A stretch of 43,208 bases of DNA from the NCBI GenBank assembly GCA_017484225.1, contig JAFUTN010000025.1:1-43208 (forward strand). Reading direction: 5' to 3'. Both the position numbers and the translations under genes were made by a program. Within the stretch, counting starts at the first letter, position 1; each line of letters begins with the position of its first letter. Source of the DNA: Alphaproteobacteria bacterium (lineage in GTDB: Bacteria; Pseudomonadota; Alphaproteobacteria; RF32; CAG-239). The notes below the pieces were generated by a model. It did no database searches and had not been told where the DNA came from. It worked only from the letters and a program-made list of their open reading frames with translations. Shown piece by piece: positions 16,224-25,597 of this stretch.

Positions 16224-17625
16224 GAAATGTTTTTCCCGAATTTTGCTGTTTTTGATTGGTATAAGTGCATTAAGTGTATTTATTAATATTTTTATCGGTT
16301 ATCAGGCAATAACTGATGATTTGGAGCATATCCACGCCTCGTGGTTAGTATGGAACGGACAAGTTCCATACAAGGACTTTTTTGAGCATCATCACCCTTT
16401 GATGTGGTATTTATTTGCGCCGATTGTCGGTATGTGTAACAGAAACATCATGGTATTTTTCGTTATCAGAGGTATCATGAGCTTGGTATCGTTTGCTACC
16501 TTGTATGTTGTATATCGCATAATAAAAGACTTTATTTCGGACAGAATTACCGGATTGCTGGCCATCAGTATTTATTGTGCATCATTTGTGGTGCAACAGA
16601 CATTGGCTCAATTTAAGCCGGACTTGTTTATGCAGCTGTTTTTTATGCTTGCGGTATATTATTTTTTCCGCTTTATTCGTGATGAAAAACAAAAAGATTT
16701 AAGTTTGTGTGCGGCTTTTCTGACAATCGGATTTTTGTTTTTGCAAACAATTATTTTTCTTGCTTTGCCGCTGGGTATTATCGGAATATATCTTATTTAT
16801 ACGAAAAAAATCGGTTTAAAAATGTTGGCAAAAGCTGCGGTAATTCCGGCAGTGATTTTGTGTTCGGCGGTTATGTTTTTGTATTTTTCCGGCAATTTGG
16901 AACGTTATTTTCAGCTTAATTGGATAATCAACTCACAAATGCAATCCGTGGTACCGGAAAAAGCAACGGATTTTTCTGATTTTTATATCATTTTTGCTAT
17001 CGATACGGGATGTTCTTTGTTTTTGCTTTGCAAAAATCGCAACATTTATGTGGCAACGCTGATTTTATGTTTTTATGCGGAATTTTTATTGCGTGCTTTT
17101 TACTTTTCTCCGGTAATTTATTATTTCAAAATACTGCTGCTATATAATTCCGTAATAATATCTTTGGTATTGGCGGAAATTTATCGCAAATGGAAACTGT
17201 CAACTTATGTTGTTTGTCTGTTATTGCTTTTGGCAAATTTAAAATTTTTCACTTTTGAAAATACACAGGCAGATAAAACATTGACAACGTTGAATGTCAT
17301 TTCTCTGATTTCAAAAAATACGACACAGGATGACTATGTCTTAAATACTCCTTTTATTCCACTGGGGATATTTAACAAAGATGTTCATTACTATTGGTTT
17401 TTCTGGCATTTTTTGGGAAAATTGGATGAAACACTGTATAATTATGCAGAACCGTTTGATATCAATGAACTAATCAAAACAAAAAAGCCTAAATTAGTGA
17501 TTTACAGAAAATATCAATTCAGCGAAAAGATGGGCGGCAAACAATTTGAAATTGACGAAAATTTGTTGTCCGAATATTACAATAAAACATCAATGGATTT
17601 TTTGTATGAAATTAAAGCTAAATAA
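16216..17625 (+). CDS. GT-C fold membrane glycosyltransferase (ArnT/PMT-like)
   Basis: The 469-residue protein has about ten membrane helices and the GT-C pattern at its N-terminus: after the first helix an acidic pair in QAITDDLEHIHASWLVWNGQVPYKDFFEHHHPLMWYLFAPI, the signature of enzymes using polyprenyl-phosphate sugars on the outer face of the inner membrane. The C-terminal soluble part (from about 375, VISLISKNTTQDDYVLNT) resembles the periplasmic end of the family. The acceptor is unknown; lipid A, O-antigen or protein are possible. ATG 16216 is behind AAGGAG and overlaps the rnj stop by 8 bases. The frame is open upstream to 16192 within rnj, which is unlikely to be used. Confidence 0.75.
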   Translation: MSEKCFSRILLFLIGISALSVFINIFIGYQAITDDLEHIHASWLVWNGQVPYKDFFEHHHPLMWYLFAPIVGMCNRNIMVFFVIRGIMSLVSFATLYVVYRIIKDFISDRITGLLAISIYCASFVVQQTLAQFKPDLFMQLFFMLAVYYFFRFIRDEKQKDLSLCAAFLTIGFLFLQTIIFLALPLGIIGIYLIYTKKIGLKMLAKAAVIPAVILCSAVMFLYFSGNLERYFQLNWIINSQMQSVVPEKATDFSDFYIIFAIDTGCSLFLLCKNRNIYVATLILCFYAEFLLRAFYFSPVIYYFKILLLYNSVIISLVLAEIYRKWKLSTYVVCLLLLLANLKFFTFENTQADKTLTTLNVISLISKNTTQDDYVLNTPFIPLGIFNKDVHYYWFFWHFLGKLDETLYNYAEPFDINELIKTKKPKLVIYRKYQFSEKMGGKQFEIDENLLSEYYNKTSMDFLYEIKAK

Positions 17626-17691
17626 GGCATAAATCTTGTAGTTTTATCAAATTTTTTTGCCGAATGATTGATGCACAAGAAGGAGATTTTG

Positions 17692-17796
17692 ATGAGTGAA
17701 AAATATGATATTAAAACGGATATTTTGATGAAATATTATGACTTTGCAGGTAGCCATATTTTATTTGTGCGGAAAAATGAAAATTCAGAGAATTAA
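17692..17796 (+). CDS. Possible small ORF, 34 residues
   Basis: ATG 17692 follows a strong AAGGAG (spacing 7) and encodes MSEKYDIKTDILMKYYDFAG... to TAA at 17794. The SD and first four codons look like those of the glycosyltransferase gene at 16216. Just upstream, 17653-17669 repeats a 17-base string found inside the TerB-like gene at 17944-17960. This may be a real small gene or a patchwork of duplicated gene starts. It has no recognisable motif. Confidence 0.3.
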   Translation: MSEKYDIKTDILMKYYDFAGSHILFVRKNENSEN

Positions 17797-17885
17797 ATAG
17801 GGATAGAGATTGACATTTCAAGAAAATACTATCAATATACAAGGTATACCGTATTGTTTGTTGCACAAAAAAACGGAGGAAAATA

Positions 17886-18311
17886 ATGGACGGTGAATAC
17901 ATAAAAGAACTTACAAATGAAGAAAAAATAGTTTTTCTTAAAATTTTTTGCCGAATGATTAAGGCTGATGGTAATATTGATACAGAAGAAGTAAAGTTCT
18001 TAAAAGAAATAGCTAAGCATTTCGGAGTAGATGGTGATGCTGTGGTTGGTATTATAAAAATGGCGGATAGTATAGATTGTGTTGCCGAAGCTCGTAAGAT
18101 TGCTGACCGCAAGCATGCTTTGCAGTTGATTAAAGAACTATGTGTTCTGGCAAATATTGACGAAGACTTGCACGATAATGAACTGGATATCATTGTAGAC
18201 TGTGCCGATGCAATGGGAATTGAAGAAGAAAAAGTGATTTTAATAAATCGTTGGGTTTTGGATAGTCAGATAGTAGCTCAAACCGGCAAGATTATTTTGG
18301 AAGAAAATTGA
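17886..18311 (+). CDS. TerB-like domain protein
   Basis: The 141-residue protein is an all-helical TerB-type domain (tellurite-resistance TerB / DjlA N-terminal fold). The hallmark acidic metal-type loops are present: IFCRMIKADGNIDTEEVKFLKEIAKHFGVDGD at residues about 20-50 and LCVLANIDEDLHDNELDIIVDCADAMGIEEEKV at about 85-117. TerB domains often sense or scaffold envelope stress responses, but a specific role here is not known. An unusually clear GGAGG at 17876-17880 precedes ATG. The TGA stop shares an A with the next ATG at 18311. Confidence 0.82.
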   Translation: MDGEYIKELTNEEKIVFLKIFCRMIKADGNIDTEEVKFLKEIAKHFGVDGDAVVGIIKMADSIDCVAEARKIADRKHALQLIKELCVLANIDEDLHDNELDIIVDCADAMGIEEEKVILINRWVLDSQIVAQTGKIILEEN

Positions 18312-18685
18312 TGAGTAAAGAAAATCTGAAATTCAATTTGAAACAACAATCTTTATCGTTTGCGCAAGATGTTGCCGATAAACTTGCATACCTGAAAAGT
18401 GATAATGTTTTTAATCAAATTAATGACGTGGGTGATTACAATGATGAGCTAAGTGGCAAGTTGATGTCGCTGTTTGACAACAATGAGGCAAAAAATGCCG
18501 GCATTGAAAATGCCGAACAACCGCAAAACAGCGTTAATATCGGTTCCGATAGCGAACGCGGAATTGCCGAAAGTCCGGCTACTGTTTATTCCGAACCGAA
18601 GAGAGCAATGACACCGGCTGAAAAAATTGCAATGATGCGAGGGATATCAATGCCTGGGGATTATTTGAAAAAAGGTGGTTTCTGA
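18311..18685 (+). CDS. Small soluble protein of unknown function
   Basis: I do not recognise this 124-residue protein. It is hydrophilic, with a helix-prone N-terminal half (NLKFNLKQQSLSFAQDVADKLAYLKSDNVFNQ), a variable middle rich in N, E and S, and a conserved-looking end AMTPAEKIAMMRGISMPGDYLKKGGF. There is no signal peptide. It begins with a one-base overlap (TGATG) with the TerB-like gene and ends 3 bases before mltB-like, so it is translated in an envelope-related operon. Confidence 0.6.
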   Translation: MSKENLKFNLKQQSLSFAQDVADKLAYLKSDNVFNQINDVGDYNDELSGKLMSLFDNNEAKNAGIENAEQPQNSVNIGSDSERGIAESPATVYSEPKRAMTPAEKIAMMRGISMPGDYLKKGGF

Positions 18686-18688
18686 AAG

Positions 18689-19969
18689 ATGTTGAAGCAT
18701 TCGTTAAGGTTTGTTTTTTTATCCGTATTTTGTTTGTGGATAATTGCAGATTGCTTAGCCGCACAGCAAGCTACTCCTCCAAAGGAGTGGACTGTGTTCA
18801 TTCAGAATTTACAAAAAGAAATGCTTGCCAAAGGCATATCTCAAAAAACGCTTGACCGTGCTTATAAGGGTAAAAATTATTATCACAAAGTTTCTGCGGT
18901 GGTGCAGAGCGACAAAAAGCAAACAGAATTTATTTTGACAACTTGCAATTATGTAAACAGGTTGGTGAATGCCGATAGGGTTCGTCAGGCACGTAAGGAA
19001 TATAACAAACTCAGCAAGAAATACAAAGATATAGAAGAAAAATACGGTGTTCCTTTGTATTATTTAACGGCTTTTTGGGCGGTGGAAACAAATTTCGGTA
19101 AAAATAAGGGAAAACATAATCTGATAGATAGTCTTACCAATTTAAGCTACAAAAACAGGCGTTCAAAGTTTTTTAAAAATGAGTTGTATAATGTGCTGAA
19201 AATTATGGAAAAACATGAACTTTCCGGTGAAAAAATCAAAGGTTCTTGGGCCGGTGCCATGGGGCATTTTCAGTTTATGCCTTCTACATACAATTATTAT
19301 GCCGTTGACTATGACGGCAATAAAGTTCCGGATATTTGGACATCTTTTCCGGATGCTTTGGCTTCGGCGGCAAATTATTTGCATGAACTTGGTTGGAAAC
19401 AAGACGAACCATGGGGAAAACGGATTGAGGTGCCTTGGGACTTTGATTATAAAGATGTCGGTCGCAAAATTACCAAAAAAGTTTCTAAATGGAAAGAACT
19501 CGGTGTTTTGTCGTATGATGGCAGTAAGCTTAATTTTGATGATGATATGAAAGCTTCCGTAATTATGCCTGACGGCCGAAAAGGTCCGGCATATCTGGTA
19601 TTTGGAAACTTTAAACGCATTATGATATGGAATCATTCTGATAATTACGCTTTGGCTGTGGCAATATTGGCTGACTACATTAAACACCAAAACAAAAAAT
19701 ATGTTCCGCTGACAGCCGGTTCGCTTTATGTTATGAATAATGATGAAATCAGGGAGATTCAAAAATTTTATAACAAAATTTTTTCTAAAAAAATCAAAGA
19801 AGACGGAAAACTCGGGCCGCAAACACGCGAAGCCGTTAAAAAACTGCAAAAAAAGGCTCATTTGCCGCAAGACGGATATCCTGATTATCAACTGTTAAAT
19901 AAGATGAAAAATTATGAAACGGCAAAAGGTTTTGTGATTCCGCTCCCGCAAAAAAGAAGCCGGAAATAA
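18689..19969 (+). CDS. MltB-family lytic murein transglycosylase
   Basis: The enzyme cleaves peptidoglycan between MurNAc and GlcNAc, forming 1,6-anhydro ends. A signal peptide occupies residues 1-25 (LRFVFLSVFCLWIIADCLAA). The catalytic glutamate is E133 in YYLTAFWAVETNFGKNKG, followed by the family blocks IKGSWAGAMGHFQFMPSTYNYYAVDYDGN, DIWTSFPDALASAANYLHELGW and the late NYALAVAILADYI. Residues about 350-415 form a peptidoglycan-binding domain (EIREIQKFYNKIFSKKIKEDGKLGPQTREAVKKLQKKAHLPQDGYPD). There is no lipobox cysteine at the cleavage site, so it is probably periplasmic and soluble. Length 426 residues fits MltB with an added PG_binding_1 domain. Confidence 0.93.
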   Translation: MLKHSLRFVFLSVFCLWIIADCLAAQQATPPKEWTVFIQNLQKEMLAKGISQKTLDRAYKGKNYYHKVSAVVQSDKKQTEFILTTCNYVNRLVNADRVRQARKEYNKLSKKYKDIEEKYGVPLYYLTAFWAVETNFGKNKGKHNLIDSLTNLSYKNRRSKFFKNELYNVLKIMEKHELSGEKIKGSWAGAMGHFQFMPSTYNYYAVDYDGNKVPDIWTSFPDALASAANYLHELGWKQDEPWGKRIEVPWDFDYKDVGRKITKKVSKWKELGVLSYDGSKLNFDDDMKASVIMPDGRKGPAYLVFGNFKRIMIWNHSDNYALAVAILADYIKHQNKKYVPLTAGSLYVMNNDEIREIQKFYNKIFSKKIKEDGKLGPQTREAVKKLQKKAHLPQDGYPDYQLLNKMKNYETAKGFVIPLPQKRSRK

Positions 19970-20056
19970 TAGGCATAACTTTGCAATATTTCTTGCGGCA
20001 AACAAAAAACAGGTATAACTTAAATCGCAAATGTATTTTGAAACGAAAAAAAAGTA

Positions 20057-21175
20057 ATGAATTGTATAAGGTTAATTTTTGCTCTTCTCGGGGTAACAAT
20101 TTTATTGAGTTCATGTTCCAACGGAACACCTGAACTGGCAGGGCTGTCCCCGAAGGCTCAAGCAGAAATAATAAAAAAATACGGCGGAATTTATAAAATA
20201 GGCAAACCGTATAAGATAGGCAGTCGTTGGTATTATCCGAAAGAAGATTACAATTACAAAGAAGAAGGTATTGCTTCATGGTATTGTGAAGATTTTAACG
20301 GAAAGCCGACCGCTAACGGTGAACACTACGAAATGAATACATTGACTGCCGCTCACAGAACTCTTCCGTTGCCTTGCATTGTAAAAGTGACTAATTTGCA
20401 AAACGGCAGAGCTGTGGTGGTGCGCGTTAATGACCGCGGACCGTATGTGAAAGACAGAATTATAGATTTATCTAAGCGCGGAGCCCAAATTTTGGGATAC
20501 TTGGGACAGGGAACGACCCGTGTTCGTGTAGAAATAATGGCAAAAGAAAGTAAGGCTTTGAAAGCGGCAATGCTGGGACAGGAAACTCCTGCCGGTGAAG
20601 CATTGGCAGCATCTGCCACTCCGGCACCGTCACTGTCCGAATCAACGGCAGAACGCATAGAAATATCTGAAAAAGAAGCTGCGAAATCGCAAATTTATGC
20701 CAGTGCCGGAGGGCAAAGTATTGCTGTCGGAAAATATGATGCAGCCAAAGACGGTAAGGTAGAACAAGCAGTTTACGGCAGTGCCGCGACCAAAGACGGA
20801 GGCAGAATAAACAAAGCTTTGGAAACATCAGCCGTTCCGAATAATGTTGCATTGCAGCCTGATACCGGTATTTACGGTTCGGCGGCAAAAAATCCGAATA
20901 AGGCTTCAACAGTTGCCAAAAAAAGTAATTCTTACCAATATCAACCGGGGTATTATTATATTCAGGCCGGTTCTTTTACGCAATATGATTTAGCCCACAA
21001 ATTGCTGGTTCGTTTGAAAGAATACGGTAGCAGTCATATTGTGGAGGCAAGTGTCGGCGGAACAAAATATTATCGTGTGGTTATGGGGCCTTTCAGCCGC
21101 GAGGAAGAAGCAAAAGTTTCGTTAGCAAAAATAAAATATTATGGTATTCAAGGTGCAAGAATAGAAAGAAAATAG
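20057..21175 (+). CDS. rlpA: RlpA-like lipoprotein with SPOR domain
   Basis: A lipoprotein signal ends at LLSSC with the modified cysteine at C20. Residues about 75-140 are the double-psi beta-barrel domain: EGIASWYCEDFNGKPTANGEHYEMNTLTAAHRTLPLPCIVKVTNLQNGRAVVVRVNDRGPYVKDRIIDLSKRGAQILG, with the conserved E, H and D-RG residues of a lytic transglycosylase of denuded glycan. A low-complexity linker (about 165-290) leads to a C-terminal SPOR domain (YYIQAGSFTQYDLAHKLLVRLKEYG ... YRVVMGPFSREEEAKVSLAKIKYYGIQGARI), which binds septal peptidoglycan. Length 372 is normal. It lies between mltB-like and dacA-like genes, all in cell-wall remodelling. Confidence 0.93.
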   Translation: MNCIRLIFALLGVTILLSSCSNGTPELAGLSPKAQAEIIKKYGGIYKIGKPYKIGSRWYYPKEDYNYKEEGIASWYCEDFNGKPTANGEHYEMNTLTAAHRTLPLPCIVKVTNLQNGRAVVVRVNDRGPYVKDRIIDLSKRGAQILGYLGQGTTRVRVEIMAKESKALKAAMLGQETPAGEALAASATPAPSLSESTAERIEISEKEAAKSQIYASAGGQSIAVGKYDAAKDGKVEQAVYGSAATKDGGRINKALETSAVPNNVALQPDTGIYGSAAKNPNKASTVAKKSNSYQYQPGYYYIQAGSFTQYDLAHKLLVRLKEYGSSHIVEASVGGTKYYRVVMGPFSREEEAKVSLAKIKYYGIQGARIERK

Positions 21176-21184
21176 GAGATTACA

Positions 21185-22330
21185 ATGAAATTCAATAAAT
21201 TGAGCGCAAGTGTTTTAAGTTTGTCTTTTTTGTTTGTTGCCAATGCGCATGGTTATGAAACGGCAGCACAGAATGCCATTCTGGTTGATTATGAAACCGG
21301 AGAATATTTGTTTGAAAAAAATATAGAACAGGCAGTTCCTCCCGCTTCTATGAGCAAATTGATGACTGTTTATATTTTGATGAGCAAAATTAAGGATGGT
21401 TCCATAAAGCTGGATGATACATTTTCCGTCAGTGAAAATGCATGGCGTAAAGGCGGGGCGGCAACCGGCGGTTCTACAATGTTTCTTTCAATCGGGGACA
21501 ATGTCAGTGTAGAAAATATTATCAAAGGTATTGTTATTCAATCCGGTAATGATGCGTGTATTGTTGTTGCCGAAAATATTTCCGGTTCGGAAGAAGAATT
21601 TGCCATGCTGATGAACAAAACAGCAAAACAGCTCGGATTAAAAAACAGTTCCTTTGCCAATTCTACCGGACTTCCGCATCCGGACCAAAAAATGTCTATG
21701 GAAGATTTGGCGATTCTTTCTCGTCACATCATTAAAGAATTTCCGGATTTATACCACTATTTCAGTGAAAAAGAGTTTACATATAACGGTATTAAACAGG
21801 GAAATCGCAACCCGTTGCTTTATTCCATGAAAGGAGCTGACGGCTTGAAAACCGGACATACCGAAGAAGCAGGTTTTTGCTTGGCCGCATCCGCCGTTAA
21901 AGGAAACAGACGTTTAATCGGAGTAATGAGCGGAATGGAATCAAATAAACAGCGCTCGGAAGAAAGCGAACGCCTGATGGAGTGGGGCTTCAGGGAATTT
22001 AAAAATTATACGATATTTAAGCAAAATCAACAAATTGCCGAGGCTGCTGTTTGGTATGGACAAGAAAAAAGTGTTCCTCTGGTAGTTGCCGACAATGTTG
22101 TAAAAACGGTTCATAACAGTAAGGTAGAAAATGTTAAAGCGACGGCAGAATTTGATGAACCGATTAAAGCACCGATAGCAAAGGGACAACAAATCGGAAA
22201 ATTGAATATAGAAATAGAAGGTCAGCCGTCCTTAAGTGTTCCGCTGGTTGCCGGTAAAGAAATTAAAGAGGTTGGTTTTGCCGGAAAGTTTTGGGCTAAT
22301 GTTAAATACTTTATTTTCGGTGCCAAGTAA
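21185..22330 (+). CDS. dacA: D-alanyl-D-alanine carboxypeptidase (PBP5/6 type)
   Basis: The 381-residue protein has a signal peptide (about 1-23) and the three active-site motifs of serine D,D-peptidases: SMSK with S55 and K58, SGN in VIQSGNDACIVVAE (about 120-122) and KTG in GADGLKTGHTEEAGF (about 222). The C-terminal beta domain (from about 275) and a final amphipathic stretch (FAGKFWANVKYFIFGAK) that anchors PBP5-like enzymes to the membrane are present. It trims the terminal D-Ala of peptidoglycan stem peptides. AGGAG precedes ATG 21185; its stop shares an A with tmk, so the genes are coupled. Confidence 0.95.
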   Translation: MKFNKLSASVLSLSFLFVANAHGYETAAQNAILVDYETGEYLFEKNIEQAVPPASMSKLMTVYILMSKIKDGSIKLDDTFSVSENAWRKGGAATGGSTMFLSIGDNVSVENIIKGIVIQSGNDACIVVAENISGSEEEFAMLMNKTAKQLGLKNSSFANSTGLPHPDQKMSMEDLAILSRHIIKEFPDLYHYFSEKEFTYNGIKQGNRNPLLYSMKGADGLKTGHTEEAGFCLAASAVKGNRRLIGVMSGMESNKQRSEESERLMEWGFREFKNYTIFKQNQQIAEAAVWYGQEKSVPLVVADNVVKTVHNSKVENVKATAEFDEPIKAPIAKGQQIGKLNIEIEGQPSLSVPLVAGKEIKEVGFAGKFWANVKYFIFGAK

Positions 22331-22974
22331 TGAATGGAAAATTTATAACTCTTGAAGGTGGTGAAGGTTGTGGAAAATCAACCCAAATCAAACTGTTAGC
22401 CGATTCTCTTATACTAAAGCATATAGAAACAATAACCACCAAAGAGCCGGGAGGAACTCCGGACGGTGCGGTTTTGCGGCAAATGTTGGTGACCGGAGAT
22501 AAGGATAAATTTGATGCAATCACCGAATGTCTGTTGTATTTTGCCGATCGCAGAATTCATTTGCAGAATTTGGTATGGCCGGCCTTGAAACAGGGAAAAT
22601 GGGTTATAAGTGACCGTTATGCCGATTCTACAAAGGCGTATCAATATTTCGGTTATAACAAGCGGATAGACTTATCGGTGTTGGATGGGTTATATCAAAT
22701 TGTTGCCGGCGATTTTAAACCTGATTTGACACTGATTCTGGATATTGCGCCGGAAGAAGGTATGCGTCGCTCGTTTTCCAAAGCGCAGGGAATGGAGACT
22801 AAAGAACTTCGTTTTGAAAGCAGAGACATGGAATTTCATCAAAATTTACGCAAAGGTTTTTTAGAGATTGCTAAGCAGGAGCCGCAAAGATGTATGGTTA
22901 TTGATGCAACCGGTGATGTTGAAACCGTGCATACCAGAATAATGCGGGCGATTGAACAGAAATTCGGAGTATAG
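22330..22974 (+). CDS. tmk: Thymidylate kinase
   Basis: dTMP kinase phosphorylates dTMP to dTDP. The 214-residue protein has the P-loop GGEGCGKST (residues 10-18), the dTMP-binding stretch TTKEPGGTPDGAVLRQMLVTGD, DRYADSTKAYQYFG with the DRY motif, and a lid region near DIAPEEGMRRSFSKAQ. An arginine-rich lid would be expected and is only partly visible. The gene starts on the last base of the dacA stop and is followed by holB, the usual tmk-holB-tatD order of many bacteria. Confidence 0.96.
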   Translation: MNGKFITLEGGEGCGKSTQIKLLADSLILKHIETITTKEPGGTPDGAVLRQMLVTGDKDKFDAITECLLYFADRRIHLQNLVWPALKQGKWVISDRYADSTKAYQYFGYNKRIDLSVLDGLYQIVAGDFKPDLTLILDIAPEEGMRRSFSKAQGMETKELRFESRDMEFHQNLRKGFLEIAKQEPQRCMVIDATGDVETVHTRIMRAIEQKFGV

Positions 22975-22978
22975 ATTG

Positions 22979-24028
22979 ATGGCAGATGAAGTGCAAAAAA
23001 TTTATCCGAAAAATAATCCGTTTTTATTGGGGCAAGATACTGCAGAACAGATTTTTTTGCGCTCATGGAAGGAAAACACACTTCATCATGCTTGGATTCT
23101 TTATGGCTCGCAGGGATGCGGTAAGGCTACACTGGCATACAGAATAGCAAAATTTTTATTTTGGGCGAATGAAGCGAATAAAGATAAATATTCTACACTG
23201 AATGTTCCGGAAAATGATGTTGTTTTCAAACAGGTGGCAGACGGTTCTTATCCTGATTTAAAGGTTTTGGAACGCAGTTGGACGGATACGGAACGCAGAA
23301 AGGTTATTAAAGCGATTCAAAGTGGTGAACCGCTTGATGATGAAGAGTTGTCGGGATTGAAAAAGTCGGCATATATTCGGATTGATGAAGTTCGTGAGGC
23401 GGTGGAATTTCTTTCCAAAACATCATACAACAACGGTTGGAGGATAGTAATTATTGACAGCGTTGACGACATGAATAAAAACAGTGCGAATGCCTTGTTG
23501 AAAATTTTGGAAGAACCTCCGGCAAAAACAGTGTTGTTGCTTATTTGTCATAATATAGGACGTGTGTTGCCGACGATTCGCTCCAGATGTGCAAAATTGC
23601 CGTTGCGTAATTTGCAGAGTGAAGAAGTGGCCAGTTTGTTGCGCCGTTATCGTCCGCATTTGGAAGAAACGGAAATTTCCGCACTGAGTGAATTAAGTTC
23701 CGGCAGTATCGGTAAGGCTGTTATTTATGCCGATAGAAATGTTTTGGCAATAAACCGGCACCTTTCCGGTATTTTGAATGCGGAAGTTTCTCTGCGTGAC
23801 ATGCTGGATTTTTGCGCTCAGGCAAGCAAGGATGACGAAACTTTTATGATGTTGGAAGATTTGCTCTCACACTATTTCAAACAAAAAATACGCCACAGTG
23901 AAAATGTTAACGAGGTTTATGAATGTTGGCAACAATCAGCGAAAATGTTTGCAGATTGTGCCGATATTAACATGGATAAAAATTTGATGTTAATAAATTT
24001 GTTGCAAAAGGCAGTAAAATTAAAATGA
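22979..24028 (+). CDS. holB: DNA polymerase III subunit delta'
   Basis: This clamp-loader subunit is a AAA+ protein. The 349-residue product starts with YPKNNPFLLGQDTAEQIFLRSWKENTLHHAWILYGSQGCGKATLAYRIAKFL, containing a P-loop-like GSQGCGKAT and the HAWILYG sequence typical of delta'. IIDSVDDMNKNSANALLKILEEPPAKTVLLLICHNIGRVLPTIRSRCAKLPL carries the Walker B-like element and the SRC motif with sensor residues. ATG 22979 is chosen because GGAG lies 9 bases upstream; an earlier in-frame TTG at 22952 is inside tmk. It overlaps tatD by 4 bases. Confidence 0.94.
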   Translation: MADEVQKIYPKNNPFLLGQDTAEQIFLRSWKENTLHHAWILYGSQGCGKATLAYRIAKFLFWANEANKDKYSTLNVPENDVVFKQVADGSYPDLKVLERSWTDTERRKVIKAIQSGEPLDDEELSGLKKSAYIRIDEVREAVEFLSKTSYNNGWRIVIIDSVDDMNKNSANALLKILEEPPAKTVLLLICHNIGRVLPTIRSRCAKLPLRNLQSEEVASLLRRYRPHLEETEISALSELSSGSIGKAVIYADRNVLAINRHLSGILNAEVSLRDMLDFCAQASKDDETFMMLEDLLSHYFKQKIRHSENVNEVYECWQQSAKMFADCADINMDKNLMLINLLQKAVKLK

Positions 24029-24810
24029 TGTATGTAGACAGCCATAGTCATATAAACAGCAGTGATTTTGCAGAAGACCGCGAAGAAACTGTTGAGCGGG
24101 CATATTCTGCCGGTGTGCGTTGTATTATGGATGTCAGTGATGATATAGCAACAACTCCGAGGATAACCGATTTTTGTGCAAAGCATAAAAACATTTACAC
24201 AACAACCGGAGTTCATCCGGAAATATGTGATAAATATCCGGAGCTGACTGCCGAAAAACTGATTGAACAGGCACAAAATAAATACGTTGTCGGAATTGGA
24301 GAATGCGGGCTTGATTACTATTACTGTGCAGACAACAAAACGCAACAGATAAAAATATTTCAGGCTCATATAGATGCGGCACGAAAAACTGATTTACCGT
24401 TAATCATTCATTCGCGCAATGCTGATGATGATATGATTAATATATTAAGAAGCGAATATAAAAAAGCTCCTTTTCGCGGTGAAATGCACTGTTTTTGCTC
24501 ATCTCCCGCATTAGCCGAATTTGCTCTTTCCATCGGATTCTATATTTCGGCATCAGGTATTATCACTTTTAAGAATAGTCAGGATTTGCGCGATATATTT
24601 CGGGAAATTCCTAAAGACCGATTGTTGATAGAAACGGATTCTCCTTATTTGGCTCCCGTGCCGTATCGCGGTAAGAGAAACGAACCGTCATTTGTGGTGA
24701 AGACGGCAGAGGTTCTTGCTGAAATCAAAAATATCAGCACTACGGAAATTGCCGAAATAACCGCGAATAATTTTTTTCGTTTATTTAAAAAGGTGAAATT
24801 TGATGCATAA
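24025..24810 (+). CDS. TatD-family metal-dependent DNase
   Basis: TatD proteins are TIM-barrel metallohydrolases with 3'-5' exonuclease activity on DNA. In this 261-residue protein the first metal motif is DSHSHINSSDF, then TTGVHPEICDKYPE, GIGECGLDYYYCADN with the metal-bridging glutamate, LIIHSRNADDD, GEMHCFCSSPALAEFAL and ETDSPYLAPVPYRGKRNEPSFV. The start may be ATG 24025 or the adjacent ATG 24028, which both follow the holB end. The tmk-holB-tatD neighbourhood is common in bacteria and supports the assignment. YcfH is the E. coli counterpart. Confidence 0.94.
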   Translation: MMYVDSHSHINSSDFAEDREETVERAYSAGVRCIMDVSDDIATTPRITDFCAKHKNIYTTTGVHPEICDKYPELTAEKLIEQAQNKYVVGIGECGLDYYYCADNKTQQIKIFQAHIDAARKTDLPLIIHSRNADDDMINILRSEYKKAPFRGEMHCFCSSPALAEFALSIGFYISASGIITFKNSQDLRDIFREIPKDRLLIETDSPYLAPVPYRGKRNEPSFVVKTAEVLAEIKNISTTEIAEITANNFFRLFKKVKFDA

Positions 24811-25597
24811 GGCAATTATTTTAGGATGCGGTGCCGCCACCGGTGTTCCGGCTATGATGAATGAGTGGGGATCCTGCAATCAAAACAATCCGAAAAATCG
24901 CCGAACCAGAGCCGGTATTTATGTTGAATTTGACAAGGCTAAAATTTTGATAGACACATCAGCGGACCTGCGCCAACAATATTTGCAAAATAATTTACGA
25001 GAACTGGATGGTGTTTTATATACGCATGCCCATGCGGACCACATTATGGGTATTGATGATTTGCGCAGTGTTACCCAATATATGAATCATTATTTGAATA
25101 TATATGCCGATACAGACACTATTGACGAACTGGTGAAAAGATTCGGTTACGTTTTCATCACACAAAAAAGCAATCAACTTACGCACCGTCCCCACTTATT
25201 TCCGAATATCGTTAAGCCGTTAAAAAGCTTTTTTATCTCAGATGTGGAAATTACGCCGTTTACGCTGACAGGACATACCGTGAATACAACCGGATATTGT
25301 TTTAATACCGGAGAGCTTGTTGTAATGTCGGATTTTAAAAGCGTGCCGGAAGAAACATTGCTTTTTTTAAGCAAAATTAATGTTAATGTTTTGATTATCC
25401 CCTTGACTTTACTCAGAAACGGCAAGTATCATGCCGGTATGGATATTGTTTTGGGTTACATACAAAAAATCAAACCGGAAAAGGTTATTTTAACACACAT
25501 GGGAGTTGAGTGCGATTATGACAATGTGAACGCAGTTACTCCGGATAATTGTTTTGCCGGTTATGATGGAATGATAGTAGATTTGGAGAAAAAATAA
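24803..25597 (+). CDS. Metallo-beta-lactamase-fold hydrolase (PhnP-like)
   Basis: The 264-residue product begins KAIILGCGAATGVPAMMNEWGSCNQNNPKNRRTRAG and has the metal motif THAHADHIMGIDDLR, then SDFKSVPE and LTHMGVECDY, the pattern of the MBL proteins that often follow tatD in alphaproteobacteria and resemble PhnP cyclic phosphodiesterases. The exact substrate is unknown. ATG 24803 is preceded by AGGTG at 24791; an in-frame TTG at 24800 is immediately upstream. It overlaps tatD by 8 bases and shares one base with the next start. Confidence 0.88.
   Translation: MHKAIILGCGAATGVPAMMNEWGSCNQNNPKNRRTRAGIYVEFDKAKILIDTSADLRQQYLQNNLRELDGVLYTHAHADHIMGIDDLRSVTQYMNHYLNIYADTDTIDELVKRFGYVFITQKSNQLTHRPHLFPNIVKPLKSFFISDVEITPFTLTGHTVNTTGYCFNTGELVVMSDFKSVPEETLLFLSKINVNVLIIPLTLLRNGKYHAGMDIVLGYIQKIKPEKVILTHMGVECDYDNVNAVTPDNCFAGYDGMIVDLEKK

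Noticed and set aside
19163..19891. 242-codon minus-strand open frame
   Set aside because: It is the reverse of the MltB-type gene, whose motifs are clear.
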